A stretch of 53,294 nucleotides of DNA from Butyricicoccus porcorum (GTDB lineage Bacteria; Bacillota; Clostridia; Oscillospirales; Butyricicoccaceae). Under the pieces are notes generated by a model, which was not told the origin of the DNA, did no database searches, and saw nothing but the letters and a program-made list of their open reading frames with translations. Each line of letters begins with the position of its first letter. Position 1 is the first letter of the stretch. Positions 32,334-39,919 of this stretch are shown here, piece by piece. The translations under genes and the position numbers were made by a program. The stretch is taken from positions 1 through 53,294 of the forward strand of contig NZ_NHOC01000014.1 of the NCBI RefSeq assembly GCF_002157465.1. Direction: 5' to 3'.

Positions 32334-34672
32334 TCGTTTTTCTCCCCCGTTCTTGTCAGGTAAACATAAATATAAATTGCAGTAATCAGTTGCTTTCGAT
32401 CCTCTGGCTGCATATACCAACGGTACATGTTTTCTGAAAAATTTTTATAGAGCCGTTGTGCATTTTTATCTTTTGTCGGTTCCATACGAGCGAGCAGATA
32501 GGCGAAACGGGCCAGATTGATCTGCTCGTTGCTGTTTCGCAGCAGGTCAAGCAGGCGGTATAGGAATGCCTTTCCTCTACCATTTTCCTGTTTTTTCTGT
32601 GCATCAAAGAAGGCTCGGAGCAGCTCAAACTTTTCTCCCATTACCTTTTCGGAAAAATCCGTCCAGGTATAGCAGAAATCCGGAGAAGCATCAAAAACAG
32701 TCACTGCATTTTTGCCCGGCTGCTGTTTGGAAAAAGCCTCCAACTCCTGCGACTTCGCCGCTGCGCGGCGAATGGGATCTTTGACATCGTGGATCAAAAT
32801 ACCAGCTGACAGTGTCAACGTGCCGCAGGTAAATTCCGCAAATTTGCTTTGTATTATCTGTGCTGCTTCCAGAATATCATTCCAAGCACCGACCAAAAAG
32901 ACATCGTCACCGCCGGAATAAACAATCGTAACCGCAAGTCCATGCAGAATCGAATTGATATGATATTTAAAGAACAATGACATCTGTCTGGAAAAAGCTG
33001 CCGTACGCGACAGCGTCACGTATTGATATCGTTTCTCCGGTGACGGATGCTCCTGTTCAAAGCCTGCGACCAGTGCCATACCCAGATTATCCACATCCAT
33101 ACGGCAGACAGCATTCCGGGAAATACCAGTTGCTTTTTCTGCAAGTTCGTCCATGAGATTGCTGTCATGATAATCACCGATGTACAGCTTTGTGCTGTAG
33201 GTTAAGCCGGTATACAGCTTGTTTTTTGTATAAACCCGGACAATATTTGCAGATTCCGCAAGCAGCTTTCTTGCGCAGCCTTCGTCCGTTAATGTAACGG
33301 ATACCACCCCGTCAATCGAAGGAAGAATAAGGTCAGCCTGTTCAGAGAAACCGCGGAATATTACATAAATATCCCGGTTTGCATCTTGAATCCGGGTAGA
33401 CAGAGCCTCGAACCGGGTGCACCATCTGCACTTGCAGGCATCGCCACTGCCGGTTAAATGTGAGGTTATGCCACAGATTTTGCATTCCCTTCCATCTGTG
33501 GGAATTTTCCCGTCGTTAAGTTCACGCAGATCATCTGCTGAATAGCGGTGCATTTTATTCATGGAAATCGCATGGGAAACCCGTGCGAAAATCTCTTTAT
33601 AAGGCGCCTGTTCGGCAGGCTGGTTGGTCAGCTCATTTGCAGTACATGCTGTAAAACCATCTGCCAGATACAATCGGGTTCCAAAATTTTGCCGGAGCCA
33701 AGTATTCAGCACCTGTTTTGTGTTGTGCAATGCGTCAATGGTTTTTGACGTGTTGGGCAGGAGCAGATAACAGTGTCCGCCGCCGCTGTACAGCAAATTG
33801 GCACGGGACAGACCACAGCCCTCCAGAACCTCATCAATATAATGCTCCATCAGCAGTTCCAGGAAAAAGGAACGGCTTCGCAGAGCCTTTAATGCTTTGG
33901 ATGAAGCAATGGTATAGATAAAGCTCTGAATGCCGGAGAAATCAGCGGAATAGAGCAAAAATGCTTGTTCCTGCCAAAATACATCCTGATGTGTAAATAA
34001 TCGCTTTTTGTAATCAGTTTCGTTCTGCTCCAGCAGATATTCGCTGATGCAGGCGCCAACTGCGGCGGTTATTTTTACATGGTCAAACAGAGAAATATCC
34101 GCACTTTCCTCTGTATTGGTACTGGAGGGCATGGAGCTTGTATATGCTTCCAAAAGGGAGAGCGCGGAATTCATCCACGGAGCCTCGATCACAATACCTT
34201 CCAGACCATGAAGCAGTTCACGCAGGAAAGCCTGATATTCCACGCTTGTGAGGTGGAAGGTGCCGAACGGCTTCGGCATGGTGCAGGTTTCATCCAGCCG
34301 CGTCAAAGGAAGTTCATAGTTCCGTGAATTTCCATTCATATGGCTGAACACAGCGGTCAGAGGTAAATCCCTGCGGAATTGCTGAGAATCGTTGTTCTCT
34401 TCTTTTTTTCTGCGGTCTGTCGCTGCTGCAATATTGTCTGCAAGATAGACAATATATGCCAGTGAATCCAGCGGTACAGAAGCCTGCTTCAAATCTCTGG
34501 CATGATGATATCGGACACCGTCCAAAATATCCGAATCGGTTACGATATCTTTCAGCAGGCGATAGCCGCTTTCACTGTGTGACCCGGTTTCTCCGGCGCG
34601 ATATGCCACTTTACCGATATCATGCAACAGACTGCTGAAGGTAATCTTTACTGTTTGATGATTGAAATGCAC
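32330..34672 (-). CDS. cas10: Type III-A signature protein Cas10/Csm1 (HD nuclease and cyclic oligoadenylate synthase)
   Basis: 780 residues. The N-terminal HD domain is seen (SLLHDIGKVAYRAG, then YHHARDL), so ssDNA cleavage is plausible. The Palm domain contains IVYSGGDDVFLVG, the GGDD site that makes cyclic oligoadenylates on target RNA binding. A zinc-finger lies between (CKICGITSHLTG, CKCRWC). GTG 34672 is chosen: AGAGGTG precedes it, and the promoter at 34712-34740 lies inside the longer open frame, which begins at 34801 and cannot be fully transcribed. The product feeds Csm6. Confidence 0.95.
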   Translation of the reverse strand: MHFNHQTVKITFSSLLHDIGKVAYRAGETGSHSESGYRLLKDIVTDSDILDGVRYHHARDLKQASVPLDSLAYIVYLADNIAAATDRRKKEENNDSQQFRRDLPLTAVFSHMNGNSRNYELPLTRLDETCTMPKPFGTFHLTSVEYQAFLRELLHGLEGIVIEAPWMNSALSLLEAYTSSMPSSTNTEESADISLFDHVKITAAVGACISEYLLEQNETDYKKRLFTHQDVFWQEQAFLLYSADFSGIQSFIYTIASSKALKALRSRSFFLELLMEHYIDEVLEGCGLSRANLLYSGGGHCYLLLPNTSKTIDALHNTKQVLNTWLRQNFGTRLYLADGFTACTANELTNQPAEQAPYKEIFARVSHAISMNKMHRYSADDLRELNDGKIPTDGRECKICGITSHLTGSGDACKCRWCTRFEALSTRIQDANRDIYVIFRGFSEQADLILPSIDGVVSVTLTDEGCARKLLAESANIVRVYTKNKLYTGLTYSTKLYIGDYHDSNLMDELAEKATGISRNAVCRMDVDNLGMALVAGFEQEHPSPEKRYQYVTLSRTAAFSRQMSLFFKYHINSILHGLAVTIVYSGGDDVFLVGAWNDILEAAQIIQSKFAEFTCGTLTLSAGILIHDVKDPIRRAAAKSQELEAFSKQQPGKNAVTVFDASPDFCYTWTDFSEKVMGEKFELLRAFFDAQKKQENGRGKAFLYRLLDLLRNSNEQINLARFAYLLARMEPTKDKNAQRLYKNFSENMYRWYMQPEDRKQLITAIYIYVYLTRTGEKNE

Positions 34673-34711
34673 AGGCAAGCACCTCTCTTTTGCACAAAAA
34701 TCAACGGGTAT

Positions 34712-34740
34712 ATTATAGCAGGATTTATGCAGTTTTTCAA
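34712..34740 (-). promoter_or_regulatory. Promoter of the cas10-csm-cas6 operon
   Basis: Minus strand TTGAAA, 17-bp spacer, TATAAT. About 35 bp to the cas10 GTG. Confidence 0.7.
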
Positions 34741-34840
34741 CAAAATGTGCGAATATAGTAAAAATCTCCTGAAATTTTTCTGCCATCAGCGCGGTTCGCA
34801 CTGATTTTTAACGCGTTTTCAGGAGGATTGACAGAAAAAC

Positions 34841-34869
34841 TTGTGTTTGACTTTCAAACTGATTATAAT
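34841..34869 (+). promoter_or_regulatory. Promoter of the CRISPR array
   Basis: TTGTGT, 17-bp spacer, TATAAT on the plus strand in the AT-rich leader. Expected start about 34876, giving a 44-base leader before the first repeat. Confidence 0.65.
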
Positions 34870-34919
34870 AAAAGACAAGAAACTGCCGGAGAGTTTCATT
34901 CTTTTGGGCGATTTCTGCT

Positions 34920-36416
34920 GAACCAACTCATACCCCTGCGGGGGACGAAAAGTTGTGCAGATATAACAGTATGTGTATTTTTTCTGAACCAACTCATACC
35001 CCTGCGGGGGACGAAAACATGCAAAACCCTGACCGGCTTCCACGGTTCCAAGCGAACCAACTCATACCCCTGCGGGGGACGAAAACTCCCTTGCGTTCCC
35101 AATTTTCTACAGTTCTGCGTGGAGAACCAACTCATACCCCTGCGGGGGACGAAAACCTAAACGCCATCAAATAGTAATACAAGCGGAGAGGAACCAACTC
35201 ATACCCCTGCGGGGGACGAAAACGTACCCTCCTTCAGGGAATTTCTCAGGGATTCGGGAACCAACTCATACCCCTGCGGGGGACGAAAACGAATCCAATA
35301 CCATTCCTCCATGTTCCTTTCGGAACCAACTCATACCCCTGCGGGGGACGAAAATGCATTCTTCGGTTTCATAATCATTCTCCTTTCGAACCAACTCATA
35401 CCCCTGCGGGGGACGAAAACGTTTTTGTGGCGAGGATGAAGTAACCGCAAAGGCGAACCAACTCATACCCCTGCGGGGGACGAAAACCAGGTTCTTCTGC
35501 CCCGGAAACAACTGCATCCGACGAACCAACTCATACCCTGCGGGGACGAAAACTTCACCGTTGTATGGTTGCTGTACTGATGCGCCGAACCAACTCATAC
35601 CCCTGCGGGGGACGAAAACAATTGCCTGCCGCACACGTTCCACAGTTTTTTCCGGAACCAACTCATACCCCTGCGGGGACGAAAACCTGCATTGTGCAGA
35701 TAACCATTGTGTATTTTTCTGAACCAACTCATACCCCTGCGGGGGACGAAAACCGGAACACCGCCCTGCTCCAGCGCCGCAATCCGGAACCAACTCATAC
35801 CCCTGCGGGGGACGAAAACCAATCAAAACTTGAGCCGTTCTGTACGGCATAAGAACCAACTCATACCCCTGCGGGGGACGAAAACGGAAGCGAATAATCT
35901 GGAAATTGTATTATGAGGAACCAACTCATACCCCTGCGGGGGACGAAAACGGCACGCGGTCTTCAACTTTTTGAACGGATTGCCGAACCAACTCATACCC
36001 CTGCGGGGGACGAAAAGGCTTACTGATGTTGAAGTTACAGTAAAGCCCGCAGAACCAACTCATACCCCTGCGGGGGACGAAAACAGAGTATTTATCAATT
36101 TTATCTTTATTGATTCCGAACCAACTCATACCCCTGCGGGGGACGAAAAGAGCTTTGTTATCTGCTCGCTGGTTGTTTCTTCCGGAACCAACTCATACCC
36201 CTGCGGGGGACGAAAACTTGCACGTATCTTCGTGGCAGGCAATTCTGCCAAGAACCAACTCATACCCCTGCGGGGACGAAAAATTTCGTACTTCATATAA
36301 AACATCCTTTCTCACATGAACCAACTCATACCCCTGCGGGGGACGAAAAGCCAGAAAATACAGCGTGAATACCTGATACTGCTGAACCGACTCATACCCC
36401 TGCGGGGGACAACAAA
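34920..36416 (+). CRISPR. Type III-A CRISPR array: 23 repeats, 22 spacers
   Basis: 33-bp repeat with core AACCAACTCATACC, a CCCC-TGC-GGGGG hairpin and the end ACGAAAAC. Repeats start near 34920, 34986, 35054, 35124, 35191, 35258, 35323, 35388, 35455, 35523, 35587, 35655, 35721, 35787, 35853, 35918, 35985, 36052, 36118, 36185, 36252, 36318 and 36384. Spacers are 32-37 bp. The last repeat is degenerate, and the ACGAAAAC end matches the type III 5' handle, so transcription is rightward with the leader on the left. Copies 10, 12 and 21 have shortened C or G runs; the final base of the repeat varies in several copies. Confidence 0.97.
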
Positions 36417-36466
36417 AAAGCAGTGGTCTGCCTTGTTTGACAGATCACTGCTTTGCTCTTTTTATG
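36417..36466. terminator. Shared terminator of array and csm6
   Basis: Stem GCAGTGGTCTG / ACAGATCACTGC with A and T runs outside on both sides, between the array end (plus) and the csm6 stop (minus). Confidence 0.75.
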
Positions 36467-36474
36467 GACTTGTA

Positions 36475-37809
36475 TTACAGTCTTTGATAAATATACTCGT
36501 TGCAGGTGTCATAAATGCGGAACAACTTTGGATCGCACAGGTCTGCATAAATTTCCTGTATCAGAGCCTCCAGCTTTTCCACCAGCTTTTTGCTGCCGAA
36601 GCCAATGAGGTCATAAATATCTTGCTCTGTAGTATTGTTGAGGGTATGCGCTGCGGCATTTCGCTGGCTCTGGTTGAGCTTTTCCAATGCAGTAAACAGC
36701 CTTCCTTCTTCTGTGTCAGCCTTTCCGAGATAAGCCAGCAGTGCGTTACAGAACACAATGCTGATATCAGTATTATCACGGAAAATATTAAAGTGCTGAT
36801 CCAGATATGTTTCCAGCGCAGGATGCAATGCGCGTATTTTGTCCCGACTGATCAGGACATGGCTCCCTTTGCGTATGGTAATTTGTCCACAGTCAAAGGA
36901 ACAGATTTGCTTTAAATATGCCTGCTGCAGACGTAAAACCAGTGGATTTAATCGCAAAACAAAATTTGTCAGTGCACCAGTTTTCTGCATTAGTTCGAGA
37001 CAGAGAAGATACTCTGATTCTTCCCGGTATGCCCGCTTTGTTGCCCAGCTTTTGCACGGACGCATTGGAAACAGGCAAAAGGGAACCGGAAGGTTTTCTG
37101 CAAGTTGTTCTGCTTGAGCGAAATCATAATCTGACCGGTGTGCCAGATGTCTGACCAGTTTCCGGCAGTCCGCCGGAATCGCATCCCGCATGGCTTCCAA
37201 TGCTTTGTAATCGTATTGGTCAAGCATGGCTTTGACTCGCTGCCGTTCTTCATTTCTGCGGATCAAAAATAAATCAGGTTCACTGCAGCGGTTGGGCGAA
37301 GCATCGTCATCATCTTCATTTAATTCAATTTCAGCATGAATATCATAGTTATCCTCAGAACTTCGTTCAGAGGTTCCCGAACGTTGTTCAAAATTTTTCA
37401 CCTGTATACCTTTTGTTCGATAACGCAGATCCATAGCCAGCAATGCCATTGTCATTTTCATCTGTGTCGAGCCGGAACTGAGATTTAACAGAATTTCTGC
37501 GTCAGGATACTGTGCACTCCAGTCTTTTACGATTTTCTGAAACGGCTCATAAAAGCTGTCAAATTCCGATACATCAACGGCATCTCCATCAATGCGATGA
37601 ATTTCGGGATGATAGTCCGGATAACGCTGCTGGATACTCTCAAAAGCCAGCGCATATCGGTTATCTTTTGCATCATGAGCCTTCATTTCCGGGGATACAT
37701 ACATGACAACAGCATCCGGACGGTAATGCCGCATAATATGCAGCATCGCTCCGTCATGCATGCCGCGGATGGGGTCGGTGGTACCGACACAGGAAAACAA
37801 TACTTTCAT
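36475..37809 (-). CDS. csm6: Csm6, CARF-HEPN ribonuclease activated by cyclic oligoadenylate
   Basis: Non-specific RNase that acts when Cas10 signals infection, 444 residues. The N-terminal CARF domain has MKVLFSCVGTTDPIRG and the conserved loop LNLSSGSTQMKM. A helical linker follows. The C-terminal HEPN domain ends with the R-x4-H active site RNAAAH. It lies on the far side of the array with its own promoter. ATG 37809 follows AGGAGAAG. Confidence 0.92.
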   Translation of the reverse strand: MKVLFSCVGTTDPIRGMHDGAMLHIMRHYRPDAVVMYVSPEMKAHDAKDNRYALAFESIQQRYPDYHPEIHRIDGDAVDVSEFDSFYEPFQKIVKDWSAQYPDAEILLNLSSGSTQMKMTMALLAMDLRYRTKGIQVKNFEQRSGTSERSSEDNYDIHAEIELNEDDDDASPNRCSEPDLFLIRRNEERQRVKAMLDQYDYKALEAMRDAIPADCRKLVRHLAHRSDYDFAQAEQLAENLPVPFCLFPMRPCKSWATKRAYREESEYLLCLELMQKTGALTNFVLRLNPLVLRLQQAYLKQICSFDCGQITIRKGSHVLISRDKIRALHPALETYLDQHFNIFRDNTDISIVFCNALLAYLGKADTEEGRLFTALEKLNQSQRNAAAHTLNNTTEQDIYDLIGFGSKKLVEKLEALIQEIYADLCDPKLFRIYDTCNEYIYQRL

Positions 37810-37841
37810 CCATTCTTCTCCTCTCTTACCCGTTTTCAATA

Positions 37842-37870
37842 ATCTTACACCGCAGAAGGTCGTTCTTCAA
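37842..37870 (-). promoter_or_regulatory. Promoter of csm6
   Basis: Minus strand TTGAAG, 17-bp spacer, TAAGAT, about 33 bp before the csm6 start. Confidence 0.5.
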
Positions 37871-37912
37871 GTGGTTCATATAGCTGCATAGTGAATAGTA
37901 CGTGTAGCAGAA

Positions 37913-38264
37913 ATGTGCTTTGCTACTGATGTATTGCAGCTTCCAAGCATGATTGTTTCAATATATGCTAAATCTATCTTTCTTGAAATACATGAAACAG
38001 ATGTAAGTTTGAGTCGCATATGGTTGACTGGATTTGGAAAAAATCATTACGCCTCTAAAAATATGTTTAACCACAACGAGAATTTTGCGTTGGCATCTCT
38101 ATCTCTGTATTGGATTAGCAGAGTTTTATGATAAGTTTGAAAACTCTCCGAATCCTCGACTAAAGCGAACAAGTGATATACGCAATACATTCGAGCACAA
38201 ATATGTGAAAGTAACCAATGGAGAGATAGATGATCTTGCTCTGTATGTGACCTTTCTGCATTAA
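37913..38264 (+). pseudogene. Fragment of a LA2681-like HEPN protein (frameshifted, N-terminally truncated)
   Basis: Two frames together give a HEPN-like C-terminus: NHNENFALASLSLYWISR in the first, then FYDKFENSPNPRLKRTSDI and RNTFEHKYVKV in the second. The end RNxxEHKYVK matches the R-x4-H-like tail of LA2681-type HEPN proteins as I remember them. A frameshift at about 38115-38120 and the missing N-terminal part mean it is broken. HEPN RNases of this kind occur in defence islands. Confidence 0.55.
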
Positions 38265-38636
38265 CACTGGAATTGATGCATATTGTGCGAGAAACTATTA
38301 TTTGTCTATCTCTGTGTGTTCATGTGGAGGACCAAAAGAAACGAAAAAAATGAAGGTAAATTCATTCCATCAATACCGATGATGGAATACGACTATAAGA
38401 TGTATTTTTCCATAGTGCTAACCCCATGTGTTATTTCATTTCAGTAGTACCGAATGGCTTTGAGGTGAATTGGCCAGCGGAGGTCTGGCGCTCGACGGGG
38501 AACAATTCGTTCCCCGCCTCACCCTTTCAAAAACTCGCTAACAAATCGTTATCTAGTTTCCTGTCGATGGAAGTCCCAGGTCATGATTCCGCTCCATATG
38601 GGGTGCGGAGTCTCACCCCTATCTTGATCATCTGCT
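38265..38636. other. Region with stem-loops and no clear gene
   Basis: Contains the hairpins GGGGAAC / GTTCCCC (about 38499-38517) and, on the minus strand, GCCAG / CTGGC and GGGGTG / CACCCC. Several perfect stems in non-coding DNA near the island end are compatible with a transfer origin or structured RNA. No open frame of quality. Confidence 0.4.
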
Positions 38637-38753
38637 CTATATGCCCGTCCCACGCGATGAGACGGTCTGTAATGGCATATTTTCGATTGCGAATGGAATT
38701 ACACGTTGAGAGAAAACTTCCCCTGAAGGCGTGTATGCGCCGTAATTCGTCAT
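38637..38753 (-). CDS. Small ORF with strong ribosome-binding site
   Basis: 38 residues: MTNYGAYTPSGEVFSQRV, then IPFAIENMPLQ. AGGAGG lies nine bases before the ATG, and it follows the replication-type gene by 23 bp on the same strand. It may be a truncated gene or a genuine small protein. No family recognised. Confidence 0.45.
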   Translation of the reverse strand: MTNYGAYTPSGEVFSQRVIPFAIENMPLQTVSSRGTGI

Positions 38754-38776
38754 GGGTTTAGTCCTCCTGTTACTGT

Positions 38777-39589
38777 TCACTGTCTTGTTGCATTAAATTC
38801 CTCCAGCCAGTCTCGCTCCCAGTCTGCTAACGGGTCATCTAGGTGTGACTGTTGGTTTGCTGGAGATAGTGTAGGTGCGCCGCCACGCTGTATGTAGTCC
38901 TTCACCAGTGTTGCAGTGTATGCCGATGGGTGGTCTGGCTGTCGTGCAGCAGCATCGTCGATTGCCTGCTGTACCGCGCCATATGTCAGTCCCGCTTTGA
39001 GAGCGTCCTTCATAGCCGCCGCTAGCTGCTTAGATGGTGATGCATGAAACACCTGTGAAAAATAATTCACGAGGTCTTTTAATCTTGTATCCGTCTGTCC
39101 GTCTGCTTCTTGATTGAGAAAGTACTTGATTGTTTTAGTACTTTTTCTCTTAGTTTTTGATTCTTTCTTTACTTTATTACCGTCCTCATTCACCGTATTC
39201 GGATTTTCGGTACACGGTGATTCAGTACCCGGATCAGCAGTATACGAATCAGCAGAACACGATGTATCTGCTTCACCACAGTTGAGGTACGTGTTAAAGT
39301 CGGGATGCTCAAATACGACATATTCAATCTTGGCGAAACGTCCTTGCGCACGCGCCTGTTCCCGGCACACATATCCAAATTCTTCCAATTCACGCAATGT
39401 GCGTGCGATACTATCTTTTCCCTCCTTACAGATGCTTGCAAGGCCACGAACGGAGTAATCCCATTTATCCGGCAAAGACAAAATCATAGAGAGCAGTCCC
39501 TTTGCTTTCAAAGAGAGGCGCTTGTCTTTTAGGTGATAATTGCTCATTGCAGTATAGTTCTTATTCTTCTCAACGCGGATGACTGGCAT
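38777..39589 (-). CDS. Replication-type helix-turn-helix protein of the island
   Basis: 270 residues. The N-terminal winged helix (LSLKAKGLLSMILSLPDKWDYSVRGLA, written in family style, and IARTLRELEEFGYV) resembles plasmid and phage replication initiators/DnaD-like proteins. The C-terminal half has VNYFSQVFHASPSKQLAAA and a helical TLVKDYIQRGG. A middle linker is Ser/Lys-rich. It sits next to attR, a common place for such genes. Exact role inferred. Confidence 0.7.
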   Translation of the reverse strand: MPVIRVEKNKNYTAMSNYHLKDKRLSLKAKGLLSMILSLPDKWDYSVRGLASICKEGKDSIARTLRELEEFGYVCREQARAQGRFAKIEYVVFEHPDFNTYLNCGEADTSCSADSYTADPGTESPCTENPNTVNEDGNKVKKESKTKRKSTKTIKYFLNQEADGQTDTRLKDLVNYFSQVFHASPSKQLAAAMKDALKAGLTYGAVQQAIDDAAARQPDHPSAYTATLVKDYIQRGGAPTLSPANQQSHLDDPLADWERDWLEEFNATRQ

Positions 39590-39617
39590 TGTTCATTTCC
39601 TTTCGTCCTTTGCTATC

Positions 39618-39637
39618 TGACCACAAATTTGACCACA
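39618..39637. promoter_or_regulatory. Candidate integrase arm-binding sites, right end
   Basis: TGACCACA at 39618-39625 and 39630-39637, same 12-bp spacing as the pair at 8570-8589. The remaining DNA up to attR is AT-rich and shows no gene. Confidence 0.5.
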
Positions 39638-39751
39638 TAGCCATGTGTATTACTTTGATTTGCTTTCAACGAGACGCTGTAAAACCGTCATTTGTTTGTT
39701 TTCAGATGGAGTAATAAAAAATATTTTTTTAACTTTTTAACAGGAGTAAAT

Positions 39752-39774
39752 TTCGACTCCCCTCGTCTCCACCA
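39752..39774 (+). repeat. attR: right copy of the island attachment repeat
   Basis: Exact 23-bp copy of the ssrA 3' end, starting TTCGACTCCCCTCG. It marks the right boundary of the island. Confidence 0.92.
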
Positions 39775-39777
39775 AAC

Positions 39778-39822
39778 AGCAGACGCTGACGGAACATGTT
39801 TGTTCGGTCAGCGTTTTTTCTT
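39778..39822 (+). terminator. Original ssrA terminator, now displaced beyond attR
   Basis: CGCTGAC / GTCAGCG stem followed by six T starts a few bases after the attR ACCA. Before integration it would have directly followed the tmRNA. Confidence 0.7.
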
Positions 39823-39863
39823 TCCCCGCGCATCCCCGCCTTTTCTAAATCCTGTCCGCTGCA

Positions 39864-39892
39864 TTGCAATCCCTCAAGATTTGTTTTACAAT
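39864..39892 (+). promoter_or_regulatory. Promoter of the purine catabolic genes (ssnA)
   Basis: TTGCAA, 17-bp spacer, TACAAT, then GGGAGGT before the ssnA ATG. Confidence 0.6.
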
Positions 39893-39919
39893 AAAAAAAA
39901 CAGTTTGGGAGGTATCGCT

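Larger units (their letters stand above)
8484..39774. mobile_element. Integrative genomic island inserted at the 3' end of ssrA (about 31.3 kb)
   Basis: Bounded by the 23-bp ssrA-end repeat. Tyrosine integrase and excisionase-like genes sit next to attL, which is the classical arrangement for tmRNA-targeting islands. The content is clearly more AT-rich than both flanks. It carries a type I restriction system, Fic protein, type III-A CRISPR system, IS3 element, serine recombinase and many orphan genes. No relaxase, coupling protein, type IV secretion genes or phage structural genes are visible, so autonomous transfer is not supported; it may be mobilised in trans or have lost such genes. Confidence 0.88.

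Noticed and set aside
34819-36319. Open frames with repeated peptide such as NQLIPLRGTK or FVPRRGMSWF
   Set aside because: They are translations of the CRISPR repeat, without start signals; not repeat proteins.
8484-39774. Classification of the island as a conjugative element or prophage
   Set aside because: No relaxase, type IV secretion, capsid, terminase or lysis genes seen; integrase and excisionase alone do not decide.
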